Position numbers and translations under genes: made by a program. Shown piece by piece: positions 52,351-61,939 of a DNA stretch of 64,000 nt. The stretch lies in assembly GCF_030246865.1 (NCBI RefSeq), contig NZ_CP126738.1, forward strand, positions 3,038,001 through 3,102,000. The letters are read 5' to 3'. The notes under the pieces were generated by a model, which did not search any database, was not told where the DNA came from, and saw only the letters and a list, made by a program, of their open reading frames with translations. Each line of letters begins with the position of its first letter. Position 1 is the first letter of the stretch. The stretch comes from Microbacterium sp. zg-B96 (GTDB lineage: Bacteria; Actinomycetota; Actinomycetes; Actinomycetales; Microbacteriaceae).

Positions 52351-53153
52351 CCGCCACACCGGCACCCGCCATCGAGGTGGCGGGTCTGGAGAAGTCGTTC
52401 AAGGACCTGCGCGTGCTGCAGGGTGTGGATTTCGACGTCGCGCGGGGCAGCATCTTCGCCCTTCTCGGCTCCAACGGCGCCGGCAAGACGACCGTCGTGC
52501 GCATCCTGTCGACACTGCTGCGGGCGGATGCCGGAACGGCGACGGTCAACAGCGCCGATGTGGCCGCGCAGGCCGCCCAGGTGCGCGAGTCGATCAGCCT
52601 GACCGGGCAGTTCGCCGCCGTCGACGAGGTGCTCACCGGTCGGGAGAACCTGGTCCTGGTCGCCAAGCTCCGCCACCTCAAGGATCCCGGCACCATCGCC
52701 GACTCGCTGCTGGCCCGCTTCGGGCTCACCGACGCCGGCGGCCGCAGGGCCGGGACATACTCCGGCGGCATGCAGCGGCGTCTGGACATCTCGATGAGTC
52801 TCATCGGCAACCCGCCGGTGATCTTCCTGGATGAACCCACGACCGGTCTCGACCCGGAAGCCCGCCTGGAGGTGTGGCAAGCGGTGCGGGAACTCGCCCG
52901 CGGCGGCACCACGGTGCTGCTGACCACGCAGTACCTCGACGAGGCCGAGCATCTCGCCGATCGCATCGCGATCCTCCACCAGGGCCGCATCATCGCGAAC
53001 GGCACGCTGGCGGAGCTGAAGAAGCTGCTGCCGCCGGCGAAGGTCGAGTACGTCGAGAAGAAGCCCACCCTCGAGGAGGTCTTCCTCGCCATCATCGGCA
53101 GCGATGCCGCCGCTCCGGGCGCACCGGCGACCACCGGAAAGGAACGACCATGA
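52347..53153 (+). CDS. ABC transporter ATP-binding protein (DrrA-like)
   Basis: A 268-residue ATPase of the ABC-2/daunorubicin-resistance type: Walker [18 protein letters not shown]-loop [12 protein letters not shown], signature [17 protein letters not shown], Walker [21 protein letters not shown], switch [18 protein letters not shown]-terminal [13 protein letters not shown] matches the family end. AAAGGAGG before the ATG; overlaps neighbours by 4 bases on both sides. Powers export with the permease that follows. Confidence 0.95.
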   Translation: MTATPAPAIEVAGLEKSFKDLRVLQGVDFDVARGSIFALLGSNGAGKTTVVRILSTLLRADAGTATVNSADVAAQAAQVRESISLTGQFAAVDEVLTGRENLVLVAKLRHLKDPGTIADSLLARFGLTDAGGRRAGTYSGGMQRRLDISMSLIGNPPVIFLDEPTTGLDPEARLEVWQAVRELARGGTTVLLTTQYLDEAEHLADRIAILHQGRIIANGTLAELKKLLPPAKVEYVEKKPTLEEVFLAIIGSDAAAPGAPATTGKERP

Positions 53154-53911
53154 CCGGCCACGGCCTCACCGACACCGCCGTGCTGACCGGCCGGTCACTG
53201 CGACACATCCTGCGCAGCCCCGACACCATCATCACCACCGCCGTCACCCCGATCGCGCTGATGCTGCTGTTCGTCTACGTGTTCGGCGGGGCCATCGACG
53301 TGGGCACCGAGGCGTATGTGGACTACATGCTCCCCGGCATCCTGTTGATCGCGATCGCGTCCGGCATCGCGTACACCGCGTACCGGCTGTTCCTGGACAT
53401 GCAGGGCGGCATCTTCGAACGCTTCCAGTCCATGCCCATTGCCCGCTCCGGTGTGCTCTGGGCGCACGTGCTGACCTCGATGGTCGCCAACGGCATCTCG
53501 ATGGCGATCGTCGTCGGTGTGGCCCTGCTCATGGGGTTCCGCACCGACGCGAACGTCCTGGAATGGCTCGCGGTCGTCGGCATGCTGCTGCTGTTCACGC
53601 TGACCCTCACCTGGATCGCCGTGATCGCGGGGCTCTCGGCCAAGACGGTCGACGGCGCGAGCGCCTTTTCGTACCCGCTGATCTTCCTGCCGTTCATCAG
53701 CTCTGCGTTCGTCCCCACCGAGACCATGCCGGGCCCGGTGCGCTGGTTCGCCGAGAACCAGCCGGTCACCTCGATCGTCGACAGCACCCGTGCCCTGTTC
53801 GCCGGTCAGCCGGTGGGCACCGACATCTGGGTGGCGCTGGCGTGGTGCCTGGGCATCCTGGTGGTGGCGTTCGGGTTCGCGATGACCATCTACAAGCGCA
53901 AGATCTCCTGA
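53150..53911 (+). CDS. ABC-2 type transporter permease (DrrB-like)
   Basis: A 253-residue membrane protein with about six helices: [90 protein letters not shown], and the family segment [20 protein letters not shown]. Exports a drug, lipid or other hydrophobic molecule with the upstream ATPase. ATG overlaps the ATPase stop. Ends the PadR operon. Confidence 0.93.
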   Translation: MTGHGLTDTAVLTGRSLRHILRSPDTIITTAVTPIALMLLFVYVFGGAIDVGTEAYVDYMLPGILLIAIASGIAYTAYRLFLDMQGGIFERFQSMPIARSGVLWAHVLTSMVANGISMAIVVGVALLMGFRTDANVLEWLAVVGMLLLFTLTLTWIAVIAGLSAKTVDGASAFSYPLIFLPFISSAFVPTETMPGPVRWFAENQPVTSIVDSTRALFAGQPVGTDIWVALAWCLGILVVAFGFAMTIYKRKIS

Positions 53912-53991
53912 CGCCGCCGGCCGAGCGTACTCTCGCTTACGTGACCGAGCGCCGCTGCCCGGCGGTGCCGGTCTGTGAACGGGAAGGCACC

Positions 53992-55200
53992 ATGGTCGAC
54001 GCATTCATCTACGACGCCGTACGCACGCCTCGGGGCAAGAACAAGGGTGGGTCGCTGCACGGCATCAAGCCGGTCGACCTCGTCGTGACACTCATCGACG
54101 CACTGCGCGAGCGCAACCCCGAGCTGGATGCCGCCGACATCGACGACATCGTGCTGGGGGTCGTTTCTCCGGTCGGCGAGCAGGGCGGCGACATCGCCCG
54201 CACCGCGGCACTCGTGGCGGGGCTTCCCGAGTCGGTCCCCGGCGTGCAGGTGAACCGGTTCTGCGCCTCGGGGCTCGAGGCGGTCAACCTCGCCGCGCAG
54301 AAGGTGGCCTCCGGTTTCGAGGATCTCGTGCTCGCCGGCGGGGTCGAGTCGATGTCGCGGGTGCCGATCGGCTCGGACGGCGGCGCGTACGCGCAGGACC
54401 CGACCACCGGATACGACAACTATTTCGTGCCGCAGGGCATCGGTGCCGACCTCATCGCGACGACCGAGGGCTTCACCAGGGCGGATGTAGACGCGTTCGC
54501 GGTGCGCTCGCAGCAGCGGGCGGATGCCGCCTGGCGGGAGGGCCGGTTCGCCCGGTCGGTCGTGCCGGTGCGCGACGTCAACGGCGTGATCGTGCTCGAC
54601 CACGACGAGCACCGGCGACCCGAGTCGACCGTCGAGTCGCTCGGGCTGCTGCCGGCGAGCTTCGCGGGCATCGGCGATCAGGCCGGGTTCGACACGGTCG
54701 CGCTGCAGAAGTACCACTGGGTGGAGAAGATCGAGCACGTGCACGGACCGGGCAACTCCTCGGGCATCGTCGACGGCGCAGCCCTGCTGCTGGTGGGATC
54801 CGCCGGCGCCGGGCGCGCTGCGGGGCTCACCCCGCGCGCCCGCATCGTCGCGACCGCCGTCGTCGGCTCGGAGCCGACCATCATGCTCACGGGACCCACA
54901 CCGGCGACGCAGAAGGTGCTCGAGCGCGCGGGGCTGACCGTCGGGGACATCGACCTGTTCGAACTCAACGAGGCGTTCGCGGCCGTCGTCATGAAGTGGC
55001 AGAAAGACCTCGGCATCCCCGACGACAAGGTCAACGTCAACGGCGGCGCGATCGCGATGGGCCACCCGCTGGGAGCCACCGGTGCGATGATCCTGGGCAC
55101 CCTGCTGGACGAACTCGAGCGCCGCGACCTGAAACGGGGCCTCGCGACGCTGTGCGTCGGCGCCGGCATGGGCATCGCCACCATCATCGAGAGGATCTGA
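53992..55200 (+). CDS. fadA: Acetyl-CoA C-acyltransferase (3-ketoacyl-CoA thiolase)
   Basis: A 402-residue thiolase for fatty acid beta-oxidation: [24 protein letters not shown], nucleophile Cys in [40 protein letters not shown], His in [20 protein letters not shown] and Cys in [21 protein letters not shown] at 53992 with GGGAAGG before it. It is followed after 1 bp by the multifunctional fadB-like gene, the usual fadAB pair, and looks like a housekeeping long-chain system distinct from the block at 1-25 kb. Confidence 0.95.
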   Translation: MVDAFIYDAVRTPRGKNKGGSLHGIKPVDLVVTLIDALRERNPELDAADIDDIVLGVVSPVGEQGGDIARTAALVAGLPESVPGVQVNRFCASGLEAVNLAAQKVASGFEDLVLAGGVESMSRVPIGSDGGAYAQDPTTGYDNYFVPQGIGADLIATTEGFTRADVDAFAVRSQQRADAAWREGRFARSVVPVRDVNGVIVLDHDEHRRPESTVESLGLLPASFAGIGDQAGFDTVALQKYHWVEKIEHVHGPGNSSGIVDGAALLLVGSAGAGRAAGLTPRARIVATAVVGSEPTIMLTGPTPATQKVLERAGLTVGDIDLFELNEAFAAVVMKWQKDLGIPDDKVNVNGGAIAMGHPLGATGAMILGTLLDELERRDLKRGLATLCVGAGMGIATIIERI

Positions 55201-55201
55201 C

Positions 55202-57310
55202 GTGACGATCGAGGACAGCACCACCGCCTCCGCCGGGTACGCCTGGGACCGGGATGCCGACGGCGTCGTCACCGTGACGATGGACGACCCCGACAGCGCC
55301 GTCAACACCATGAACCGCCACTTCGTGTCGGCGCTGGAGGCGACCGTCGCCCGGCTGGAGACCGAGCGCGACGACATCACCGGCGTCATCCTGACCTCGG
55401 CGAAGCCGAGCTGGTTCGCCGGCGGCGACCTCAACCTGCTGCGGGCGGCGGACCCTGCCCGCGCGGCCGAAGAAACCGCGAACCTCGAGCATGTGAAGTC
55501 GCTGCTGCGTCGAGTGGAGCGCCTCGGCAGACCGGTCGTCGCCGCCATGAACGGCACGGCGCTGGGTGGCGGGCTGGAAGTCGCCCTCGCCTGCCACCAC
55601 CGCATCGCGGCATCCGACGCACACGACGCCCGGTTCGGGGTGCCGGAGGTGTCGCTGGGGCTGATCCCGGGCGGCGGCGGCGTCACCCGGCTGGTGCGGA
55701 TGCTGGGTCTGCAGCGGGCCCTTCAGGAAGTCATCCTCCCGGCGACCCGCTTCCGCGCCGACGACGCGCTGGCCATCGGCATCCTCGACGAGGTCGCGCC
55801 GGCCGCGGAGCTCGACGCCCGCGCGCGCGTCTTCATCACGGCGAACCCCGCCCCGGTGAAGCCGTGGGACGCCAAGGGCTACCGCCTCCCCGGCGGCTCC
55901 CCCCACTCCCCCGCCATCGCGGGTCTGCTGCCGGCGATGCCCGCGATGCTGCGCAAGAAGCTCAACGGCGCACCGCTGCCCGCCCCGCGCGCGGCGCTGG
56001 CCGCCGCCGTCGAGGGCGCCTATGTCGACTTCGACACCGCGTCGACGATCGAGTCGCGCTACCTCGTGCAGCTCACCCACGGCCAGGTCGCCAAGAACAT
56101 GATCACGGCGTTCTTCTTCGACCTGCAGGAGATCAACGCCGGCGCCAGCCGCCCGCCGGGCTTCCCGCGGTTCACCGCCACCAAGGTCGGCGTCCTCGGT
56201 GCGGGCATGATGGGCGCCGCCATCGCCTACGCCACGGCGAAAGCCGGCATCGACGTGGTCCTCCTGGACCTCTCCCCCGAAGCAGCGGAGAAGGGCAAGG
56301 AGCACGCCCACGGCCGGGAGCAGCAGGCGGTGGCCCGGGGCGAAACCACCGAGGAGCGCAGCCAGGCGCTGCTGGAGCGCATCCACCCCACCGCCGACCC
56401 CGCGGACTTCGCCGGTGTGGACATCGTCATCGAGGCGGTATCCGAATCGGTATCAGGCAAGCCGCGGGTGTCCCCGGAGGTCCAGGCCACCGTGAGTCCC
56501 GTCCACGTCTTCTCCGCGGCCGACGGCATGCCGCTCGTTGAGATCATCCGCGGCGAGAGCACCGGCGACGAGGCGCTGGCGAGGACGTTCGACTTCGTGC
56601 AGCAGATCCGCAAGACCCCCATCGTCGTGACAAACTCCCGCGGCTTCTTCACCTCCCGCGTGATCGGCGCGCGCCTCGCCGAGGCGGTCGCCGCCGTCGG
56701 CGAAGGCGTGGAACCGGCCTCCGTCGAGCAGGCCGCCCTGCAGGCGGGCTATCCGGCCGGCGCCCTGCACCTGCTGGACGAGCTGTCGCTGTCGCTGGGG
56801 CAGAAGATGCGAGTCGCCGCGCGCGCCGCGACCGAGGCGGCGGGCGCGAACTGGGTCGCACACCCGTCGGAGGCCGTCGTGGACTGGATGGTCGACGACG
56901 CGAAGCGCCGAGGCCGCGCGGCCCGCCGCGGCTTCTACGACTACGACGAGCGTGGGGAACGCGTCAGGATCTGGCCGGGGCTGCGCGAGCGATTCGACTC
57001 CGGCCGCACACGCGTGGCGCTTGTGGATCTGCAGGAGCGGATGCTGTTCGCCGAGGCGCTCGAGGCGATCCACTGCCTCGATGAGGGGGTACTCGCGTCG
57101 GTGGCCGACGCCAACATCGGCTCGATCTACGGCATCGGCTTTCCGGCATGGACGGGAGGCGTGCTGCAGTACGTCAACCAGTACGAGGGGGGCCTGCCCG
57201 GCTTCGTCGCCCGGGCGCGGGAGCTGGCCGACGCCTTCGGCGAGCGCTTCGTCCCGCCGGCGTCGCTTTGGAAAAGGGCGGAGGCCGGCCAGGACTTCCG
57301 GCGCGAGTGA
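55202..57310 (+). CDS. fadB: Multifunctional enoyl-CoA hydratase / 3-hydroxyacyl-CoA dehydrogenase, apparently shortened
   Basis: A 702-residue beta-oxidation enzyme. The N-terminal crotonase domain (to about 200) has both Glu residues (LGGGLEVALAC, GVPEVSLGLIPGGGG). The NAD domain begins KVGVLGAGMMGAAIAYATAKAGIDVVLLD near residue 328. In most homologues about 29 residues containing the SNTS motif separate the VxP turn from the HFFSP motif. Here TVSPVHVFSAADGMPLVEI (near residue 433) joins them with one residue between. The motif His survives but the substrate-binding Ser segment is gone, in frame. The remaining C-terminal domains are normal (VNQYEGGLPGFVARARELAD). Dehydrogenase activity is therefore in doubt. 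Confidence 0.9.
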   Translation: MTIEDSTTASAGYAWDRDADGVVTVTMDDPDSAVNTMNRHFVSALEATVARLETERDDITGVILTSAKPSWFAGGDLNLLRAADPARAAEETANLEHVKSLLRRVERLGRPVVAAMNGTALGGGLEVALACHHRIAASDAHDARFGVPEVSLGLIPGGGGVTRLVRMLGLQRALQEVILPATRFRADDALAIGILDEVAPAAELDARARVFITANPAPVKPWDAKGYRLPGGSPHSPAIAGLLPAMPAMLRKKLNGAPLPAPRAALAAAVEGAYVDFDTASTIESRYLVQLTHGQVAKNMITAFFFDLQEINAGASRPPGFPRFTATKVGVLGAGMMGAAIAYATAKAGIDVVLLDLSPEAAEKGKEHAHGREQQAVARGETTEERSQALLERIHPTADPADFAGVDIVIEAVSESVSGKPRVSPEVQATVSPVHVFSAADGMPLVEIIRGESTGDEALARTFDFVQQIRKTPIVVTNSRGFFTSRVIGARLAEAVAAVGEGVEPASVEQAALQAGYPAGALHLLDELSLSLGQKMRVAARAATEAAGANWVAHPSEAVVDWMVDDAKRRGRAARRGFYDYDERGERVRIWPGLRERFDSGRTRVALVDLQERMLFAEALEAIHCLDEGVLASVADANIGSIYGIGFPAWTGGVLQYVNQYEGGLPGFVARARELADAFGERFVPPASLWKRAEAGQDFRRE

Positions 57311-57375
57311 GATCGGCGACGCACCGAGTGCTCCAAGGCCACATGACGGCGACGCAGGCCCTAGGCTGACGCTCG

Positions 57376-58185
57376 ATGAGCACAGTGAGCGTCGTCATCC
57401 CGTCTCTGAACGATGCGTTCATGCTGACGAACTGCCTGGCCGCCCTCGCCGACCAGACGCGACAGCCGGACGAGATCATCGTCGTCGACAACGGATCCAC
57501 CGACAGCACGGCAGACGTCGCCCGCGCCGCCGGTGCGGTGCTGGTGAGCGAACCGCGCCGCGGGGTGCTGCGCGCGACCGCGAGCGGCTTCGACGCGGCC
57601 CGCGGCGACATCATCGGGCGACTGGATGCCGATTCGATCCCGTCGCCGCAGTGGACCGCGCGTCTGGAACAGCGCTTCGATGCCGATCCCACCCTCACCG
57701 CGCTGACCGGCACGGGCGTGTTCTACGGCGGCGCCCGGGTATGGGAAGTCATCGGCCGGTACGGGTACCTCGGCGGCTACTTCTGGTCCATGCGCCTGGT
57801 CATGGGGCACGTGCCCGTGTTCGGTTCCAACTTCGCGCTCCGCCGCAGCGCATGGCCGCAGGTGCGCGAACGCGTGCATCTGGACGACCCCCGCATGCAC
57901 GATGACCTCGAAGTCAGCTTCGCCCTCGATTTCGGCGCGGGCGTCGAGTTCGACCGGTTGCTGCGCGTCGGGGTGTCCGCTCGCCCCTTCGACTCGTTCG
58001 CCGGCTTCCGCCGACGAGTCGTGTGGGCGTTCCACGACATCGGCGTCAACCTGTCCGAGGTCGGCGCTCTCCGCCGGCACTGGCGGTGCGCGCTAGGACG
58101 CCACCGGCGCCGGGCGGTCCGCCGCGAAGCCCGCCGCGAGGCGCGACGGGTCAGCGCGGAAAGTGCACCAGCATCGCCTCGGTGA
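57376..58185 (+). CDS. Family 2 glycosyltransferase
   Basis: A 269-residue GT-A fold transferase: VSVVIPSLNDAFMLTNCLAALADQTRQPDEIIVVDNGSTDSTADV, RGDIIGRLDADSIPSPQWTARL with the DxD-type metal site, and HDDLEVSFALDFGAGVEFDRLLRVGVSARPF. No transmembrane helices. The Arg/Ala-rich C-terminal tail (about 40 residues) overlaps the 3' end of the convergent hydrolase gene by 35 bp and is less certain. Acceptor and sugar unknown. Confidence 0.9.
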   Translation: MSTVSVVIPSLNDAFMLTNCLAALADQTRQPDEIIVVDNGSTDSTADVARAAGAVLVSEPRRGVLRATASGFDAARGDIIGRLDADSIPSPQWTARLEQRFDADPTLTALTGTGVFYGGARVWEVIGRYGYLGGYFWSMRLVMGHVPVFGSNFALRRSAWPQVRERVHLDDPRMHDDLEVSFALDFGAGVEFDRLLRVGVSARPFDSFAGFRRRVVWAFHDIGVNLSEVGALRRHWRCALGRHRRRAVRREARREARRVSAESAPASPR

Positions 58186-59062
58186 GCTGATGCGGCGCTG
58201 ACTCGCACGGGCTGTGGCCGGTGTCGATCACCCGCAGCACGGCGTTGAGCCGCGCGGCGTATGCCTGGTGCGCCGCAACCGGCCAGACATCACCCGTGCC
58301 GGTGACGACGAGGATCGGCAGACCCAGCGCCCGCAGGGCATCGGCCAGGTCCGGCGTGTGCTTCATGAGCCAGAAGATGTCCTCGACGCTGGAGGTGCGG
58401 GTGAGCGCGAACCGCGCCCGCACGAAGACGGCGCGGTCCTGCGGCCCGCGGTGCACGTTGTTGCGCACGCCCCACATCATCAGGCGTGCCGCGGTGCGTG
58501 CCGGGATCGGGCCGCTCGCGGGGCCCAGGATCTTGAAGGCGCGCAGCGCCTGGCCTGCGATCGGAGGCGCCGACAGCAGCGTGATGGTCGAGAACAGTTC
58601 GGGATGGGCGACGGCGGTGGCCGCGACGACAGTGCCGGCGAACGAGTAGCCCAGCACGTGCGCCGGCGTGGCGCCGGTGGCCAGCACGGCCAGCAGGTCG
58701 TCGACGAACAGCTCCAGCGTGTACCGGCGCTGCGGCGGCACGAGGTTCTCCGGGCCCGCCGTGTAGGACTCGTACTGCCCCGCCATGTCGAACGACTCGA
58801 CCCGATAGCCCGCTGCTGCCAGCATCGGCATCATCCGGATGAAGTCCTCTTTGGACCCCGTGACGCCGGGCACCAGCACGACGCGCTGCCCGTCGACCGG
58901 GCCCATGCTGATGCGGGCGAGCGCGCCGCTCGGCGCGGCGACACGGTCGCGCTGCACGTCGGGCGGCAGCAGGCTCCAGTCGATCGGCCCGAGCGCGGCG
59001 TCGAACTGGGCCGCCCGGCTGGCGATGCCCTGAGCTTCCCCGTCCGCCCTGTCGACGCTCAC
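58151..59062 (-). CDS. Alpha/beta hydrolase
   Basis: A 303-residue alpha/beta-hydrolase: GQRVVLVPGVTGSKEDFIRMMPMLAAAGYRVESFDMAGQYES, nucleophile elbow AHVLGYSFAGTVVAATAV (GYSFAG with Ser), PILVVTGTGDVWPVAAHQAYAARL and the final His in VIDTGHSPCESAPHQLTEAML. Complete triad. Esterase or lipase-like, substrate unknown. Convergent with the glycosyltransferase gene and overlapping it by 35 bp. Co-directional with the enoyl-CoA hydratase gene 27 bp upstream, so it may be the last gene of that operon. Confidence 0.9.
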   Translation of the reverse strand: MSVDRADGEAQGIASRAAQFDAALGPIDWSLLPPDVQRDRVAAPSGALARISMGPVDGQRVVLVPGVTGSKEDFIRMMPMLAAAGYRVESFDMAGQYESYTAGPENLVPPQRRYTLELFVDDLLAVLATGATPAHVLGYSFAGTVVAATAVAHPELFSTITLLSAPPIAGQALRAFKILGPASGPIPARTAARLMMWGVRNNVHRGPQDRAVFVRARFALTRTSSVEDIFWLMKHTPDLADALRALGLPILVVTGTGDVWPVAAHQAYAARLNAVLRVIDTGHSPCESAPHQLTEAMLVHFPR

Positions 59063-59089
59063 GAGGGCATCCTAGGGTGCCCTCGTCAC

Positions 59090-59866
59090 TCAGCGGTGGC
59101 TGAACCGCGGCGCGCGCTTTTCGCTGAAGGCGGCCATGCCCTCTTTCTGATCCTCCAGGGCGAACAGCGACGTGAAGATGCGCGTCTCCAGGCGCAGGCC
59201 TTCGGCCAGGCTCGTCTCCTGAGCCGCTCGCAGTGCCTCTGTGGCGGCGTACAGCACCGGCAGCGACTTCGACGCGATCGTCTCGGCCGTCTTCGCGGCC
59301 TCGTCGAGCAGATCGGATGCCGGCACGACCCGGGACACCAGGCCGGCACGTTCCGCCTCGGCGGCATCCATCATGCGCCCGGTCAGCACGAGCTCCGCCG
59401 CCTTGTAGGCGCCGACCGCCCGGGTCAGCCGCTGCGTGCCGCCGATGCCGGGGATGACCCCGAGGTTGATCTCGGGTTGACCGAACCGGGCGGTGTCGGC
59501 GGCGAGGATCACGTCGCACATCATCGCCAGCTCGCACCCGCCGCCGAGGGCGAAGCCTGCCACCGCGGCCACCACCGGCGTCCGTACGCGGGAGAGCTGC
59601 TCGAGCCCCGCGAAGGGGTTGTGCATCGTCATCTCGTGGGAGCTCTTCCCCGCCATCTCCTTGATGTCGGCGCCCGCCGCGAAAGCCCGCTCGGAACCGG
59701 TCAGCACGATGCAACCGATGTTCTCGTCGGCGTCGAACGCGGTCACCGCCTCACCGAGCTCGGCGGCGAGTTGGGCGTTGAGGGCGTTGAGGGCCTGAGG
59801 CCGGTTGAGGGTGATCCAGCCGATGCGGCCACGGGTCTCGACGATGAGCGTCTCGTATGCGGTCAT
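59090..59866 (-). CDS. Enoyl-CoA hydratase (canonical crotonase)
   Basis: A 258-residue hydratase with every landmark: [55 protein letters not shown] with the first Glu, and [25 protein letters not shown] with the second. It adds water to short-chain 2-enoyl-CoA. Starts 4 bp after the acyl-CoA dehydrogenase stop, so the two steps are coupled. It contrasts with the crotonases at 1-22 kb, most of which lack one or both Glu residues. Confidence 0.95.
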   Translation of the reverse strand: MTAYETLIVETRGRIGWITLNRPQALNALNAQLAAELGEAVTAFDADENIGCIVLTGSERAFAAGADIKEMAGKSSHEMTMHNPFAGLEQLSRVRTPVVAAVAGFALGGGCELAMMCDVILAADTARFGQPEINLGVIPGIGGTQRLTRAVGAYKAAELVLTGRMMDAAEAERAGLVSRVVPASDLLDEAAKTAETIASKSLPVLYAATEALRAAQETSLAEGLRLETRIFTSLFALEDQKEGMAAFSEKRAPRFSHR

Positions 59867-59870
59867 GCCC

Positions 59871-61064
59871 TCATCGTGCCACGCGTCCGCGGCGCAGCAG
59901 ATCGCGGCCGACGATGACACGCATGATCTCGTTCGTGCCCTCCAGGATCTGGTGCACCCGCAGATCCCGCACCACCTTCTCGATGCCGAGCTCGCGCAGA
60001 TACCCGTAGCCGCCGTGCAGCTGCAGCGCGTCGTTGGCGACGCGGAAACCGGCGTCGGTGGCGAAGCGCTTGGCCATGGCGCACTGCACCGCAGCGTCGT
60101 CGGCGCCCTCGTCCAGCGCACGGGCGGCGTCGCGCACCAGCGCGCGGGCCGCGCGCAGCTCGGTGGCCATGTCTGCGAGCATGAACACGACCGCCTGACG
60201 CTCGGACAGCGGTTCACCGAAGGTCTCACGCTCCTGCACGTAGCGCACCGCGCGGTCCATCGCCCACTGGGCGCCCCCGATCGAGCACGCCGCGATGCCG
60301 AGACGGCCCGCGTCGAGGGCCGCCATCGCGATGCGGAAACCCTCGCCGACGCCGCCGATGAGGGCGGATGCCGGCAGACGCACGTCGTCGAGCACCACCT
60401 GGCGGGTCGGCTGCGCGCTCCAGCCCATCTTCTTCTCGTTCGCGCCGAACGACAGTCCGGGGGTCCCGGCCGGCACGAGGAACGCCGAGATGCCCCGAGC
60501 GCCGGGGGAACCCGGCTCCCCTGGCGCGCCGGTGCGGGCCATCACGACGTACACCCCCGCTTCGCCCGCACCGGAGATGAACTGCTTCACGCCGGTGAGC
60601 CGGTAGTCCTCGCCGTCGGCCACGGCGGCGGTGACGAGCGCCGCGGCATCCGACCCCGCCCCCGGCTCGGTCAGGCAATAGGAGCCCACCTCGCTCATCT
60701 CGACCAGGCGCGGCAGCCACTCCTGCCGCTGCGCGGCGCTCCCCCAGGTGTCGATGATCCCGGCGACCATGTTGTGGATCGAGATGTAGGCCGCAAGCGA
60801 CGTGTCGCCCTCCGCGAGCGCCTCGTAGATCGCCACCGCGTCGCTGCGCGACAGCCCGGTGCCGCCTACGTCCTCCCGCACGCAGACGCCGCCGAGGCCG
60901 AGGTCGCCCGCCCGGCGCAGGGCGTCGCGCGGGAAGATCGCGTGCTCGTCGCGTTCCAGGGCGTAGGGCGCCAGCTCGGCGGCGGTGAATTCCCGCACCG
61001 CGGCGAGGATCGCCGCGCGCTCATCATCGGTCAGCGTGGGCGGTGTGTTCATCGTCGACGACAT
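59871..61064 (-). CDS. Acyl-CoA dehydrogenase (isobutyryl/short-branched type)
   Basis: A 397-residue acyl-CoA dehydrogenase: [96 protein letters not shown] and [35 protein letters not shown], with the catalytic Glu present (LEGT). The [13 protein letters not shown] form is frequent in isobutyryl-CoA dehydrogenases. ATG at 61064 (MSSTMNTPP) with GGAAAG upstream. In one operon with etfA and a cytochrome b gene. Confidence 0.94.
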   Translation of the reverse strand: MSSTMNTPPTLTDDERAAILAAVREFTAAELAPYALERDEHAIFPRDALRRAGDLGLGGVCVREDVGGTGLSRSDAVAIYEALAEGDTSLAAYISIHNMVAGIIDTWGSAAQRQEWLPRLVEMSEVGSYCLTEPGAGSDAAALVTAAVADGEDYRLTGVKQFISGAGEAGVYVVMARTGAPGEPGSPGARGISAFLVPAGTPGLSFGANEKKMGWSAQPTRQVVLDDVRLPASALIGGVGEGFRIAMAALDAGRLGIAACSIGGAQWAMDRAVRYVQERETFGEPLSERQAVVFMLADMATELRAARALVRDAARALDEGADDAAVQCAMAKRFATDAGFRVANDALQLHGGYGYLRELGIEKVVRDLRVHQILEGTNEIMRVIVGRDLLRRGRVAR

Positions 61065-61117
61065 CGGCTTTCCATCCTGTGCAGGCTTTCGGCCTCGCGG
61101 TGGGCGATGTGCGTAGT

Positions 61118-61933
61118 TTAGCTGCGCGCGCTGAGGTAGGTCAGTTGCGCCCGCACGGATGCCTCGGCGGCGAACCGCACCGCGGGGTCGATGTGACCGT
61201 AGACGATATCGGTCACCGCGGCCACCAGGGCCGCGTCGGGCGCGGGGGCTCGATCGAGCGTGCCGAGGGCGGCGCGCACCTCGTCGAGGCGGGTGCGGCG
61301 GTGGGCGGCGTAGGTGCGGCAGATGGCGGCGAGGTCCGGCAGCTGCGGGCCGTGGGCCGGCAGCACCGGGATCGCGCCGTAGCCGCGCAGCCGGGTGAGC
61401 GAGTCGAGGTAGTCCGCCAGCGACCCGTCGGGTGCGGCGATGATCGTCGTGCCGCGGCCGAGGATCGTGTCCCCGGTGAGCATGGTGCCGCCGGGGGTGT
61501 CGGCGGCATCCCGCGCAGCGTCGTCGGGCAGGTGCAGCGAGACGGAGTCGGCGGTGTGGCCGGGGGTCGCGACGACGTCGATACGGATGCCGGCGGCGTG
61601 CAGCTGCTCCCCGTCGGCCAGCGGTGGTGCCCCGATGCACAGCCGCTCATCGAGGGCTCGCACCGGCGCCCCGCTGAGCTCGGCGAACCGCGGTGCCGCC
61701 TCGGTGTGGTCGCGGTGGTGGTGGGTGAGGAGGATGAGTTCCACCTCCCCCGCACCGCGGAGCGCATCGAGGTGGGCGGCGTCGTCGGGACCGGGGTCGA
61801 CGACGACGATGCTGCCGCTGCCGGGCGCCCGGATCACGAACGAGTTCGTGCCGTCGAGGGTCATCGGCCCCGCGTTGGGCGCGAGCACGCGGGAGACCAG
61901 TGTGGTCCAGCGCTCCGCCCCGGCATCCGCCAT
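61118..61933 (-). CDS. MBL-fold metallo-hydrolase
   Basis: A 271-residue metallo-beta-lactamase-fold enzyme. Metal ligands: LILLTHHHRDHTEAAPRFAEL (HxHxDH), DVVATPGHTADSVSLHL, MLTGDTILGRGTTII with the bridging Asp, and PVLPAHGPQLPD. The C-terminal helices (RRTRLDEVRAAL) match the LACTB2/glyoxalase-like subgroup, which hydrolyses thioesters or RNA. Lies 6 bp after the cytochrome b gene and 53 bp before the acyl-CoA dehydrogenase gene, so a thioesterase-like role is possible. Confidence 0.9.
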   Translation of the reverse strand: MADAGAERWTTLVSRVLAPNAGPMTLDGTNSFVIRAPGSGSIVVVDPGPDDAAHLDALRGAGEVELILLTHHHRDHTEAAPRFAELSGAPVRALDERLCIGAPPLADGEQLHAAGIRIDVVATPGHTADSVSLHLPDDAARDAADTPGGTMLTGDTILGRGTTIIAAPDGSLADYLDSLTRLRGYGAIPVLPAHGPQLPDLAAICRTYAAHRRTRLDEVRAALGTLDRAPAPDAALVAAVTDIVYGHIDPAVRFAAEASVRAQLTYLSARS

Positions 61934-61939
61934 CTGCCG

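Noticed and set aside
53104..53991. N-terminal fusion of the fadA thiolase to an upstream 296-residue segment
   Set aside because: The upstream part is an out-of-frame shadow of the ABC permease gene; thiolase homology starts at [13 protein letters not shown] with its own ribosome-binding site.
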